Made by a program: the position numbers and the translations under genes | Notes under the pieces: model-generated | Database searches by the model: none | Told to the model about the DNA's origin: nothing | What the model saw: the letters and a program-made list of their open reading frames with translations, nothing else | In this document: piece by piece, positions 7,374 to 18,934 of the stretch | Layout: each line of letters begins with the position of its first letter | Position numbering within the stretch: position 1 is the first letter of the stretch | Source: Comamonas odontotermitis | Lineage (GTDB): Bacteria > Pseudomonadota > Gammaproteobacteria > Burkholderiales > Burkholderiaceae_C | Reading direction: 5' to 3' | NCBI RefSeq assembly: GCF_014207855.1 | Contig: NZ_JACHKZ010000006.1 | Coordinates: 1 to 64,000 of the forward strand | DNA length: 64,000 nt

Positions 7374-8810
7374 TTAGCGCATCATCCTGCCCTTAAGCAT
7401 GCGCATGATGCTGTCAAATCGCCCGCCATAAGGTGGGTACAGCCACTTTGCGGGTGACCAACGCGACGCGCGCAGTACCGGTTTGGCGTGCGAAAAGCGC
7501 ATGAATCCATGTTCACCATGGATGGCTCCCCAGCCGCTTGCGCCCCAGCCGCCAAACGGCAAGCCATCGTGTACGAACTGCAGCAGGCAGTCATTCATGC
7601 ACATGCCCGCCGCCCGCACACGCAGGGCCGCATCCTGGCCTTGCCTGGGGTCGCTGCCAAACCAGTAAAACGCCAGCGGCACCTCGCCCCGGTTGATGGT
7701 GGCAATCGCGTTTTCGCGGTCGTCGTAACGCAGCACCGGCAGAATGGGGCCAAAAATCTCTTCCTGCATCAGTTGCATCTGCGGCGTCGCTCCAAGCACC
7801 ACCACAGGCGCCAATTGCCGGCTGATGCCCTCCCCCATCCGGCTTTGCGGTACGGCAGGCTGGTCATCACTGATGCGAACCAGTTGCGCCCCACCTTGCT
7901 CGGCCTGCGCCAGCAGGGCCAGAAGTCGGCTGGTGTGGGCGGCGTTGATGACCGAGGTGTAGTCAGGGTTGCCTTGCTGCTGCGGATACATCTGGCGCGC
8001 TGCATCGGCATAGGCGTCCACAAAGGCTGCTTCGCTGCCCGCTGACAACAATACGTAATCAGGGGCTATGCAGGTCTGCCCCGCGTTCAAGAGCTTGGCG
8101 TGGGCGATCCTGCGCGCGGCGTCGCGGATGTCGCAGCCCGCCTCCAGCAGGCAGGGCGTTTTGCCTCCCAACTCCAAAGTGGTGGGCACCAGATGGGTGG
8201 CAGCCGCCAGCGCTACCTTGCGCCCTACCGCAGTGGAGCCCGTGAACAGCAGATGGTCGAGCGGCAGCGCCGCCAGATCGGCTGCTGCCCCCGCATCCCC
8301 CACCAGCACAGCCACTTCGTCATCTGCAAAGTAGCGCGCCACCAGATCAGCCAGCAAGGCGCTGGTGGCAGGCGTGTGTTCGCTCGGCTTGACGATGACA
8401 CGGTTGCCCGCTGCCAGCGCACTGATGACGGGCCCCAAGGCCAGCAGCACAGGGTAGTTCCATGGCGCAATCACACCGATCACCCCAAGCGGCACGGGCT
8501 GCACCCAGGCACGCGCTGGCAGCAAATGCAGTGGCGTAGGAATGCGCTGGGGCGCCGCCCAGCGCTTGAGCTGGCTGAGCGCCTGGGCCAATTGGCTGCG
8601 CAGCGGCAGCAACTCTGCCAGCTCGGTCACTTTGGCAGAACGCTGCCCGAAGTCTGATTGCACGGCTGCGCTTACCTGGTCCGCGCTGTCTGCTATCAAT
8701 TTCTGCAGCCGCAGCAAGCGCTCGCGGCGCAGCAGCAATGGCGTGTCGGGCTCCGCGCGGCTGGCCGCGCGCATGGCGGCAAAGCGGGAGTGCAGTTCGC
8801 TCACGTCCAT
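7374..8810 (-). CDS. calB: coniferyl aldehyde dehydrogenase-like aldehyde dehydrogenase
   Basis: A 478-residue NAD(P)-dependent aldehyde dehydrogenase that oxidises an aldehyde to the acid. Catalytic residues are visible: E213 in TLELGGKTPC and C247 in NAGQTCIAPDYV. The proline after the catalytic Cys region, the shorter length compared with the 500-residue ALDH classes, and the C-terminal WSPAKWLYPPYG match the class 3-like group that includes coniferyl aldehyde dehydrogenase CalB. The true substrate may be any medium-chain or aromatic aldehyde. It stands alone between the GNAT gene and a terminator, so no pathway is implied by its neighbours. Confidence 0.82.
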   Translation of the reverse strand: MDVSELHSRFAAMRAASRAEPDTPLLLRRERLLRLQKLIADSADQVSAAVQSDFGQRSAKVTELAELLPLRSQLAQALSQLKRWAAPQRIPTPLHLLPARAWVQPVPLGVIGVIAPWNYPVLLALGPVISALAAGNRVIVKPSEHTPATSALLADLVARYFADDEVAVLVGDAGAAADLAALPLDHLLFTGSTAVGRKVALAAATHLVPTTLELGGKTPCLLEAGCDIRDAARRIAHAKLLNAGQTCIAPDYVLLSAGSEAAFVDAYADAARQMYPQQQGNPDYTSVINAAHTSRLLALLAQAEQGGAQLVRISDDQPAVPQSRMGEGISRQLAPVVVLGATPQMQLMQEEIFGPILPVLRYDDRENAIATINRGEVPLAFYWFGSDPRQGQDAALRVRAAGMCMNDCLLQFVHDGLPFGGWGASGWGAIHGEHGFMRFSHAKPVLRASRWSPAKWLYPPYGGRFDSIMRMLKGRMMR

Positions 8811-8913
8811 AACATTCCTTGTAGGCGCTGCATCAAGCTGTCAGCAACGCAAAAAACCTGGCCTGCCAACGTCTTCAGAACGCATCTGGGGGCCGAAGCC
8901 AATGCACCGCCAA

Positions 8914-8953
8914 TAAAAAACCCGGCCAGCGGCATCCGCATAACCGGGTTTTA
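8914..8953. terminator. bidirectional intrinsic terminator
   Basis: AAAACCCGG and CCGGGTTTT arms flank a short loop, with A-runs on one side and T-runs on the other. It would end the minus-strand gene at 8981-9334. Confidence 0.75.
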
Positions 8954-8980
8954 TCCAAAACAGGGCGCGCCCTGCTGTCA

Positions 8981-9334
8981 TCAATGCTGCGAACGAATCT
9001 CGCGCGGCTCAACGTCAGTGACGTCAATGACCGCGGCCCGACCAGACGCAGATGCCGCAGCGCGGTCACTGCTGCCGCCGCCATTGGCCGTCCAGCGCGC
9101 CGTAGAGCGGTACACCGTGGTCCAGCCCGAAGCGGGGTTCATCTTGAATGCAAACGGAACCACCGGTTTGCCGGTCAGCTTGGCCCACAACATGCGAGCG
9201 CCCCACAGGAGCGCGGCGATGGCAGCGACCACCAACAGGCTGGCGAAAAACACCAGACCCGCCAGCACGACGACCACTCGTAAAGTCCAGCTCACCACGG
9301 TTGCCAACAATTCGTTCAACGCATTTCCTTTCAT
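8981..9334 (-). CDS. small membrane protein, unknown function
   Basis: A 117-residue protein with a long hydrophobic region at about residues 8-50 (VVSWTLRVVVVLAGLVFFA followed by VVAAIAALLWGARML), probably two closely spaced membrane segments. A hydrophilic C-terminal half follows, rich in Ser, Ala and Gly. No catalytic motif is visible. The ATG at 9334 is used, though an AAAGGAA just after it leaves a later start possible. A good terminator follows, which supports a real transcription unit downstream of clpB on the same strand. Confidence 0.7.
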   Translation of the reverse strand: MKGNALNELLATVVSWTLRVVVVLAGLVFFASLLVVAAIAALLWGARMLWAKLTGKPVVPFAFKMNPASGWTTVYRSTARWTANGGGSSDRAAASASGRAAVIDVTDVEPREIRSQH

Positions 9335-9499
9335 GGCTCATGGCCCATCGCAGCACTGCTGCATGACACCATGTGATGGGCATGCTGCGATTTTTCAAGC
9401 CCCGAGCGGTCTGCCGACCGCCCAACAAGCATAGCGCACTGCAATGCTTGTGGGCTCAGCATGGGTACTGGGCACGTTCCCAGCCCCACGCTGCAGGCA

Positions 9500-12109
<2,610 letters not shown>

Positions 12110-12145
12110 GAAATGAATATTCCGTCTGGAAAATTGAACTGCAGA

Positions 12146-12175
12146 ATATTTTGCGTCTCCTGCCGATTTTTCAAG
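12146..12175 (-). promoter_or_regulatory. possible sigma-32 heat-shock promoter of clpB
   Basis: On the minus strand CTTGAAA (12175-12169) matches the sigma-32 -35 box exactly. After a 14-base spacer comes GCAAAATAT (12154-12146), only a partial match to CCCCATNTA. Position, about 40-60 bases before the clpB start, fits. Confidence 0.4.
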
Positions 12176-12348
12176 AAGCGGCAGGCAGCCTGATACGGGT
12201 ATATCAGGCGCGGCCCATCCGGTCTGCAGGACGAATCCCACAGCGATTTTTCATTCAAATTAGCCAATAATGCACAGCGGAAAAGCGCTGGTAGCTATGG
12301 TTTTAAGCAAGAAGGCGTTACGGCGCCAAAGTCTTTGCAGACCAAGAT

Positions 12349-12807
12349 TCAGTTCCAGCGTGCCATTGCCGCGTCATCGGCCACGCGCGCGTCTACCCAG
12401 CGTGCGCCCTCGGGGGTGTCTTCCTTCTTCCAGAACGGTGCCTGCGTCTTGAGGTAATCCATCAGAAATTCACAGGCGGCAAAGCTCTCGCCCCGGTGCG
12501 CGCTCGACACGGCCACCAGCACGATCTGGTCCTGCGGTGCCAGCAACCCGACCCGGTGGATGACGCGCGCACCGTAGATATCAAAGCGCTGACGGGCTGC
12601 CTCCACCATCTCGGCAATCGACTTTTCCGTCATGCCTGGGTAATGCTCCAACTCCATGCTGGCCACGCTGCTGCCGTCATTGCGGTCACGCACCGTGCCC
12701 ACAAAACTGCACACCGCACCAATGCGCGCATCTGCCGCGCGCAGCAGGCGCAACTCCTCGCTCACATCAAAATCAGCGGTCTGTACGGCGATATGGGTGT
12801 GAAACAT
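12349..12807 (-). CDS. moaE: MoaE: molybdopterin synthase catalytic subunit
   Basis: The large subunit of molybdopterin synthase, which transfers sulfur from MoaD thiocarboxylate to precursor Z. At 152 residues it has the family length. Recognisable segments are GAVCSFVGTVRD, LEHYPGMTEK, HRVGLLAP and the catalytic-region HRGESFAACEFLMDYLKTQAPFWKKE, with the conserved lysines near the C-terminus. The ATG at 12807 gives MFHTHIAVQ; a longer open frame upstream has no matching sequence. Its partner moaD is about 7.3 kb away at 20079-20339, separated by the ddp operon, whereas related genomes usually keep the two adjacent. Confidence 0.96.
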   Translation of the reverse strand: MFHTHIAVQTADFDVSEELRLLRAADARIGAVCSFVGTVRDRNDGSSVASMELEHYPGMTEKSIAEMVEAARQRFDIYGARVIHRVGLLAPQDQIVLVAVSSAHRGESFAACEFLMDYLKTQAPFWKKEDTPEGARWVDARVADDAAMARWN

Positions 12808-13038
12808 GGAGATAAATCGGTCAGCTGGCGGGGTTGAGATAGGCCAAGCGTAGCACGCCTCAAAACTGCGTGGAACCAAAAATTCTGCCCGGAAGGCCGC
12901 AGAAATATCCGCGCTGATGGTGCACCAGCCCATCCATACGGGCCCGCCATGTGGCATGCCGCGTAAACCACGCCGCCCCGTCAGCCCTTCTCGCTTGCGG
13001 CACACTAACAGCAATTCTGTATTTTTTGACAAAGTGCC

Positions 13039-13290
13039 ATGCCCAGCAAAACCTTGAGCGCCCACGGCTACCTGCTCTACCCCAATCCGCGCAACGAGCA
13101 CCGCATCGTGTTCGAGTACCACGTGTTCGTTCCCTACCCTTACGCAATCATCGATATTCCAGCCATGGATCTCGCGGGCAAGACCAGCGTCTATGCCGCT
13201 TGCCGCGAAACCGACCAGAAGATGGGCCAGGTGGTGACGTTTGAGCTGGAAGAGGACGTAGCCCGTTTCGAGAAGCGCTTTACGCCCTGA
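13039..13290 (+). CDS. conserved-looking small protein, unknown function
   Basis: An 83-residue soluble protein with no membrane segment or known motif: it opens MPSKTLSAHGYLLYPNPRN, then HRIVFEYHVFVPYP, and ends DVARFEKRFTP. Composition is balanced and codon use looks like the neighbouring genes. It reads opposite to moaE and the ddp operon that flank it. No function is assigned, and a spurious frame cannot be excluded. Confidence 0.55.
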   Translation: MPSKTLSAHGYLLYPNPRNEHRIVFEYHVFVPYPYAIIDIPAMDLAGKTSVYAACRETDQKMGQVVTFELEEDVARFEKRFTP

Positions 13291-13293
13291 CCC

Positions 13294-13355
13294 AATAGCT
13301 ATCAAATCAATAGCATTCTGCGCTTGATGAGTAAGGGCTGGCAGTTATTCTTTAA
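13294..13355. repeat. short intergenic repeat (ATAGC / GCGCTTGAT family)
   Basis: The AT-richer spacer between the 83-residue gene and ddpF carries AATAGCTATCAAATCAATAGC and TGCGCTTGATGAGTAAGGGC words. The same words recur in other spacers of this window (near 4990, 22350, 48415, 61665 and 63800). Confidence 0.5.
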
Positions 13356-14126
13356 TCACACCGTCTGCACCACCGCCTGCACGCGGCGGTAGCCGTCGGC
13401 GGCTGTGAGCAGCTGGCGGGCGTAGTCGGTCTGCACCGCACCGGCCCGTACTGCGTCCGTACCAAGGCTTTCAACGATACGGCCATGCTGCATGACCGAG
13501 AGCTGGCTGCACAGGAACGCCACCACGGCCAGGTTATGACTGACGAGCAGCATGGTCAGGCCCCGCTCGTGGTGCAGCTTTTTGAGCAGGTTCAGGACTT
13601 CCGCCTGCACCGATACATCGAGCGCACTGGTCGGTTCGTCGAGCAGCAGCACCTGCGGCTCCAGCACCAGGGCCCGGGCGATGGCCACACGCTGGCGTTG
13701 CCCGCCCGAGAGCTGGTGCGGATACCGGTAGCGGAAGCTGGCGTCCAGCCCCACATCGGCCAGCGCCTGGGTCACGCGCTCGGCCACACGGTCCATTCCA
13801 TGGATCAAAAGCGGCTCGCGCAGGCTCTGGTCTACGGTCAGGCGCGGGTGCAGCGAGGCATACGGATCCTGAAACACCATCTGCACAGCACGGCGCTGCG
13901 CCTTGGGCATGTGCTTGGCAACCGGTTGGCCAGCCACCTGCATCTGCCCGCCACACAGCGGCGTCATGCCGCACAGCGCCCGCAGTACGGTGGATTTACC
14001 CGAGCCCGATTCGCCCACCAGCCCATAGGCCTGCCCCTGCGGCACCTGCAGACTCACCCCGTGCACTACGGTCTTAAAGCCCCTGGGCGTTTCAAAGCCG
14101 ATGCTCACACCATTCACATCGATCAT
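13356..14126 (-). CDS. ddpF: peptide ABC transporter ATP-binding protein (DdpF-type)
   Basis: The second ATPase of an Opp/Dpp-type importer, probably for D-Ala-D-Ala. The 256-residue chain has Walker A GESGSGKS, the Q-loop in VFQDPYASLHPR, the ABC signature [15 protein letters not shown], Walker [12 protein letters not shown] and the switch histidine in LLVSHNLAVV. DPYASLHPR is typical of oligopeptide-type ATPases. It overlaps the upstream ddpD gene by four bases (ATGA), showing translational coupling, and is the last gene of a six-gene operon in the order ddpX-A-B-C-D-F, the same as in E. coli. It lacks the longer C-terminal zinc or oligopeptide extension of OppF. Confidence 0.85.
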   Translation of the reverse strand: MIDVNGVSIGFETPRGFKTVVHGVSLQVPQGQAYGLVGESGSGKSTVLRALCGMTPLCGGQMQVAGQPVAKHMPKAQRRAVQMVFQDPYASLHPRLTVDQSLREPLLIHGMDRVAERVTQALADVGLDASFRYRYPHQLSGGQRQRVAIARALVLEPQVLLLDEPTSALDVSVQAEVLNLLKKLHHERGLTMLLVSHNLAVVAFLCSQLSVMQHGRIVESLGTDAVRAGAVQTDYARQLLTAADGYRRVQAVVQTV

Positions 14127-15016
14127 TGCAGGCCTCCCGCCATGTTGGCCTGTGGCTCACGCCAGCGCGGGTCGCGCTGCATGGTGGGCAACCATGCCTG
14201 GTCTTGCTGCAAGCGGGGGCTGGCGGCCAGCAAGGCGCGGGTATAGGGGTGAGTGGCCTGGTTCAAGTCGCCAGCCGCACAGGTTTCCATCACCTGGCCG
14301 GCATACATCACCACCACGCGGTCACAGAACTGGCTGACCAGTTCCAGATCGTGGCTGATCAGAATGAGGCCGGTGTTGTGCCGAGCGATCAGCTCGTCCA
14401 TCACGCGCAGGGTCTGCATGGCCACCAGCACATCGAGCGCGCTGGTCGGCTCGTCGGCAATGAGCAGCTTGGGGCCTGACGAGACCATCATCGCAATCAT
14501 CACGCGCTGTCCCATGCCGCCAGACAACTCATGCGGGTAGGCCTTGAGTACCTGCTCAGGATCGCGGATATGCACGGCTTCGAGCGCTTCCACCATGCGC
14601 GCCTGCAGGGCCGTTCCCTTGAGGTGCGGCTCGCGCAGGTGAAATGCCTCCTTGAGCTGGCTGGCAACCGTCATCACAGGGTTGAGGGAGTACTTGGGGT
14701 CCTGCAGAATCATGCCGATATCGCGTCCGCACAGCTGGCGGCGCGCGGCGGGTTTCATCGCCAGCAGGTCGCGGCCTTCAAAACGCATGGCATCGGCAGA
14801 CCACACGGCGCCCGGTGCCAGCATACCCAGCAGCGCGCGGCCGGTGAGCGATTTGCCAGAACCCGACTCACCCACAATGCCCAGGCGCTCGCCCGGCATC
14901 AGTGTGAGGGACAGGCCGCGCACCACCTCGCGCAGCGCGCCGGTGGCGGTCGGAAAGCTGATGCGCAGATGGCTGATCTGCGCAAGCGGGGTGGGCGTAT
15001 GCACTTCGGTATTCAT
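14123..15016 (-). CDS. ddpD: peptide ABC transporter ATP-binding protein (DdpD-type)
   Basis: The first ATPase of the dipeptide importer: 297 residues starting MNTEVHTPTPLAQ. The ATG at 15016 is chosen over an in-frame extension to 15055, which would overlap ddpC. It shows Walker A GESGSGKS, Q-loop ILQDPKYSLNPVMT, signature LSGGMGQRVMIAMM, Walker [13 protein letters not shown] and H-loop LISHDLELV. The C-terminal HPYTRALLAASPRL segment is the family's conserved oligopeptide ATPase tail. Spacing to ddpC is ten bases, and it overlaps ddpF by four. Energises uptake at the inner membrane with DdpF. Confidence 0.85.
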   Translation of the reverse strand: MNTEVHTPTPLAQISHLRISFPTATGALREVVRGLSLTLMPGERLGIVGESGSGKSLTGRALLGMLAPGAVWSADAMRFEGRDLLAMKPAARRQLCGRDIGMILQDPKYSLNPVMTVASQLKEAFHLREPHLKGTALQARMVEALEAVHIRDPEQVLKAYPHELSGGMGQRVMIAMMVSSGPKLLIADEPTSALDVLVAMQTLRVMDELIARHNTGLILISHDLELVSQFCDRVVVMYAGQVMETCAAGDLNQATHPYTRALLAASPRLQQDQAWLPTMQRDPRWREPQANMAGGLQ

Positions 15017-15026
15017 GACAGCGCCC

Positions 15027-15962
15027 TCAGTCAGCATGTCGCGGGTCAAATACATCGCGCAGACCGTCGCCCAGCAGGTTGAACGCGAGGCTCACGATCA
15101 GGATCGCAATACCCGGCACCGTGGCCACCCACCAGGCATCCACCAGCACATTGCGGCCCGATGCCACCATGAAACCCCATTCCGGGCTGGGCGGCTGCGC
15201 GCCCAGGCCCAGAAAGCCCAGGCCCGCCACGGTAAGGATGATGCCCGCCATATCGAGCGTGGCACGCACGATGACCGACGACATGCACAGCGGCGTGATA
15301 TAGCGCCACAGAATGCGCGCATGGCTTGCGCCTTGCAGCCGCGCGGCGTGGATGTAATCGCTCTCCACCACCTTCAAGGTCTCGGCCCGCGCCAGGCGCG
15401 CATAGGCAGGCCACGCCGTGATCGATATCGCAATCACCGCATTGACCACACCCGGCCCCATGGCGGCGGCAAAGGCGAGCGCCAGCACAATCTTGGGAAA
15501 GGCCAGCGCGATATCGGTCACGCGCATCAGCACCGTATCGACCCAGCCGCCAAAGTAGCCCGCCACCACGCCAATCAGCAGGCCGATCGGCACCACGATC
15601 ACCAACACCAGCATGGCAATGACAAGGGTGAGGCGCGAGCCGTAGACGACGCGTGAGAAGATGTCGCGGCCCAATTGATCGGTACCCAGCCAATGGCCCG
15701 CGCTGCCAATGGGCTGCAGGCGGTCGCCCAGCACCTGGGCCAGCGGGTCGTGCGTGGCGATCCACGGCGCCAGCAGTGCCACCAGCAGCAAGACCACGAG
15801 CACCAAGAGGCCTGCCATGCTGAGCGGATTGCGGGCAAAGCGGCGTGCGCGCCGGTACCACAGCCCCCAGAAGGCCTGGCGCGGTGATGCAGGCGCATCG
15901 GAAAGCAGCCAGTCCCGCAGGGGCTGCTTGGTGTCGGCAAGATTAGAGTTATCTAAATTCAT
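15027..15962 (-). CDS. ddpC: peptide ABC transporter permease (DdpC-type)
   Basis: A 311-residue inner-membrane permease of the BPD_transp_1 family with an N-terminal OppC-like extension. About six membrane segments are visible, starting with MAGLLVLVVLLLVALLAPWI and including LVIAMLVLVIVVPIGLLIGV. The EAA-loop region lies around ARAETLKVVESDYIHAARLQGAS, which contacts the ATPases. GTDQLGRDIFSRVVYGSR is the characteristic OppC/DppC signature. The ATG at 15962 is used; an upstream in-frame TTG at 15992 is weaker. It pairs with DdpB. Confidence 0.87.
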   Translation of the reverse strand: MNLDNSNLADTKQPLRDWLLSDAPASPRQAFWGLWYRRARRFARNPLSMAGLLVLVVLLLVALLAPWIATHDPLAQVLGDRLQPIGSAGHWLGTDQLGRDIFSRVVYGSRLTLVIAMLVLVIVVPIGLLIGVVAGYFGGWVDTVLMRVTDIALAFPKIVLALAFAAAMGPGVVNAVIAISITAWPAYARLARAETLKVVESDYIHAARLQGASHARILWRYITPLCMSSVIVRATLDMAGIILTVAGLGFLGLGAQPPSPEWGFMVASGRNVLVDAWWVATVPGIAILIVSLAFNLLGDGLRDVFDPRHAD

Positions 15963-16010
15963 AGCATTCCGAGCTTCAGAGACAAGCGCCAACAGCTTTC
16001 TCTTCCATAC

Positions 16011-17120
16011 TCAAGTCTTGCGGCGTGCGCGCGGATCAAACACCGCGTACAGCACATCGGTCAGCAGGTTGATCACCACAAAGACGGTGCCAATCACCAG
16101 GGTGGAGCCGAGAATGGCGCTCATATCGGCGTTCATCAGCGCGCCGGTCAGATACGAACCAATGCCCGGCCATGAAAAAACGATCTCCGTCAGCACAGAG
16201 CCTTCGAGCAGGTTGCCGTAGGTCAGGGCAATGACGGTGAGCAGCGGCACGGCGATGTTGCGGAATGCATGGCCCCACACCACACGCCATTCGGGCACGC
16301 CCTTGGCGCGCGCGGTGATGATGTATTCCTGACTCAGCTGCTCCAGCATGAAGGCGCGCGTCATGCGACTCAAATACGCCACAGAGAAATAGCTCAGGAT
16401 CAAAGTCGGTAGCGCAATGTGCCACAGCGCATCACCCAGCACATCCCACTCGCCAGCAAGCGCGCTGTCGATCAGCAGGCTGCCGGTCACCTCAGTCACC
16501 ATGCCGTCGTATACCGGGTCGATGCGGCCCGGCCCGGGCAGCCAGCCGAGTTTGGCGTAGAACAGCATCAACCCCATCATGCCCAGCCAGAACACAGGCA
16601 TGGAGCTCCCAATCAGGCTGACAAAGCGGGCGACATGGTCGGTGAGCTTGTTGTGGCGCACCGCAGCGGCCACACCCAGCGGCACGCCCACCAGCACGCC
16701 CAGGATGGTGGCAAGCGTTGCCAACTCCAGCGTGGCGGGAAAGACGCGCTTGATGTCTTCCCACACCGGGTTGCTCGTCAGGATCGACGTGCCCAGGTTG
16801 CCATGCAGCACATCGCGCACATACATCGCAAACTGCTGCCACAGCGGTTTGTCCAGCCCCATGGCCTCTTTGGCGGCGTTGTAGATATCGGGCGTGGCAC
16901 GGTCGCCAACAACGGCCAGAACCGGATCAATCGGCACCATGCGGCCAATGTAGAAGGTGATGGCAAGCAGCCCAAGCAAGGTGATGGACAGCATCACCAG
17001 CCATTGCAGCAAGCCTTTGGCGCGCCGCCACAGGCGCTGGCCCGCACTGCGCTGCGCCACCGCCTGCGCAGCGGGCGTGGCGGTGGCAGCAGAAGAACCG
17101 GGAAAAGAGCTGGAAGCCAT
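16011..17120 (-). CDS. ddpB: peptide ABC transporter permease (DdpB-type)
   Basis: A 369-residue permease starting MASSSFPGSS; the ATG at 17120 is preferred to an extension reaching 17204. After an alanine-rich N-terminal tail (residues 1-50) there is a membrane segment (WLVMLSITLLGLLAITFYIG), then the DppB-type periplasmic region PDIYNAAKEAMGLDKPLWQQF and further membrane spans. The EAA loop is around YIITARAKGVPEWRVVWGHAFRN. The chain is longer than a canonical DppB (about 340 residues) because of the N-terminal tail and a loop near 240. It lies 100 bases downstream of ddpA. Confidence 0.87.
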   Translation of the reverse strand: MASSSFPGSSAATATPAAQAVAQRSAGQRLWRRAKGLLQWLVMLSITLLGLLAITFYIGRMVPIDPVLAVVGDRATPDIYNAAKEAMGLDKPLWQQFAMYVRDVLHGNLGTSILTSNPVWEDIKRVFPATLELATLATILGVLVGVPLGVAAAVRHNKLTDHVARFVSLIGSSMPVFWLGMMGLMLFYAKLGWLPGPGRIDPVYDGMVTEVTGSLLIDSALAGEWDVLGDALWHIALPTLILSYFSVAYLSRMTRAFMLEQLSQEYIITARAKGVPEWRVVWGHAFRNIAVPLLTVIALTYGNLLEGSVLTEIVFSWPGIGSYLTGALMNADMSAILGSTLVIGTVFVVINLLTDVLYAVFDPRARRKT

Positions 17121-17220
17121 AGCAAAACCAAATACGCGGGGCTGGCTGTGCAGGGCCACCATCCGCAACACACAACGGGGTGCCACGCCATCAGCGGCGC
17201 GCACCCTGCTGCATCAACAC

Positions 17221-18831
17221 TCAATTTTTCTTGACGGAGCGGTACTGCACCAGGTCATAGATCGGCCCCACCGTGAAATCCTTCACATTGCTTTGCATGG
17301 CCACCTGGCTGACCTTGTTGAACATGACGACATACGGCGAAACCGGCTGGAAATCCTTTTGCATCGCCTGGTACAGCGCAGCCCGCTTGGCGGTGTCCTG
17401 CTCGGCCAGCGCCTCGTCAGTGCGTTTGGTGAAATCCGGAATATCCCAGGCATTGCGCCATGACAGCATCTTGTAGGGCGATGCATCGGAGTTGTCCGGG
17501 TTCCAGGCAAAGCCCTGGGCGTTGGAATGCGGATCGAGGTAATCGGCAGACCACTCACCCATGTAGATGTCGTGCGTGCGGGCGCGGTACTTGGCCAGGG
17601 TCTGCTTGTTGTCGGCAATATTCAGGGTCAGCTTGATGCCGACCTTGGCCAGATCGGCCTGCACGGCCTGCGCAACCTCGTTGTACGGATAGGTGTTGCG
17701 CACTTCCATGGTCACGGCAAAGCCATCGGGCAGACCCGCCTTGGCAAGCAGCGCCTTGGCCTTGGCCACATCCTGCTTGTAGGGGTTGTTCTTCCAGGCA
17801 CCCAGCATGTTCGGGGGCAGGAAAGTCTGGTGCACGTTGTAGAGAGATTTGACGATGTTCTTCTGGATACCGTCGTAGTCCACCGCATAGCGCATGGCTT
17901 CGCGCACCTCGGGCTTGGCCAGATTGGGGTTCTTCTGGTTCATGCCCATGTAGTACACCACAGCCTGCGGCACCGGCTGCAGCTTGACCTTGCCAGTTTT
18001 CTCCAGCGCCACCATGTCGTCCGGGCTCAGCTCGCGGGCAATGTCCACATCGCCCTTTTCCAGCAGCAGGCGGCGGCCCGATGCCTCTGGCACATGGCGC
18101 AGCACCACGCGCTTCATCGCAGCAGGCGACCGGTGGCTGTCAAATCGGTCCAGGGTCAGGGTCTGGTTGGCCGTCCATTTGTTCAGCTTGAAGATGCCCG
18201 AGCCTGCCTCATTGGTCTTGAGCCAGCCATTGCCCATGTCGTTGCCCTGCGCCTTTTCGGTGAGCAGCTTCTTGTCGACGATGGAAGCGGGCCAGCTGCC
18301 CAGAATGGACAGAACGAAGGTTGGCGCAAACTTGCGGTCGGTGGTGACGGAAACGGTATTCGCGCCGACCAGTTTGACGTTCTGCAGCGCGTTGTCCTTG
18401 GTCAACCCGATACCGGCCAGCACCACGGCTGCGCCCTTGCCCAAAAGCGGCGTGCGCTGCAGCGACCAGGCTACGTCTTCGGCAGTGACCGGGTTGCCCG
18501 AGTGGAACTTCTGGCCCTGACGGATCTTGAACGTGAACGTCTTGCCATCTTCGCTGACACTCCACGATTCGGCCATGTCGCCATCGAATTCGCCAGGCTT
18601 AGACAGGTTGGCGCGAATCAGCCGGTCGTAGGTGTTGGCCAGATACTCCATCGGCACCAGCTCATAGACTTCGGCCGGATCGAGCGTAGAGAACTCATCA
18701 AGCGTGCCCGCCATCACCAGCATGTCCTTGGGAGTGGCCGCCTGTGCGAAGGGCAACCAGCCCACAGCGGCGGCTCCACACGCCACGGCCGCAGCAGCAG
18801 CCAGTACCTGTCTATGAATCATTGTCTGCAT
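17221..18831 (-). CDS. ddpA: periplasmic dipeptide-binding protein (DdpA-type, SBP_bac_5)
   Basis: The 536-residue substrate-binding component, with a signal peptide to about residue 32 (hydrophobic AAAAAVACGAAAVGWL, cleavage after AQA). The mature protein has the family-5 features: a TLDPAEVYELVPMEYLANTYD entry segment, SWSVSEDGKTFTFKIRQGQKFHSG, and a DPHSNAQGFAWNPDN loop. It captures short peptides in the periplasm and hands them to DdpBC. Its place directly after a VanX-type dipeptidase gene suggests D-Ala-D-Ala as ligand. Sequence alone cannot separate this from other dipeptides. Confidence 0.87.
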   Translation of the reverse strand: MQTMIHRQVLAAAAAVACGAAAVGWLPFAQAATPKDMLVMAGTLDEFSTLDPAEVYELVPMEYLANTYDRLIRANLSKPGEFDGDMAESWSVSEDGKTFTFKIRQGQKFHSGNPVTAEDVAWSLQRTPLLGKGAAVVLAGIGLTKDNALQNVKLVGANTVSVTTDRKFAPTFVLSILGSWPASIVDKKLLTEKAQGNDMGNGWLKTNEAGSGIFKLNKWTANQTLTLDRFDSHRSPAAMKRVVLRHVPEASGRRLLLEKGDVDIARELSPDDMVALEKTGKVKLQPVPQAVVYYMGMNQKNPNLAKPEVREAMRYAVDYDGIQKNIVKSLYNVHQTFLPPNMLGAWKNNPYKQDVAKAKALLAKAGLPDGFAVTMEVRNTYPYNEVAQAVQADLAKVGIKLTLNIADNKQTLAKYRARTHDIYMGEWSADYLDPHSNAQGFAWNPDNSDASPYKMLSWRNAWDIPDFTKRTDEALAEQDTAKRAALYQAMQKDFQPVSPYVVMFNKVSQVAMQSNVKDFTVGPIYDLVQYRSVKKN

Positions 18832-18934
18832 GGAAGACTCCTCTCTTGGGTATCTGAAAAGCGGAAAAGCCGGAAGGGCCTAAAACCTGGAAACCTGAAA
18901 AAGCACACAGCGTGCCAACCCCACCGCGGATTGT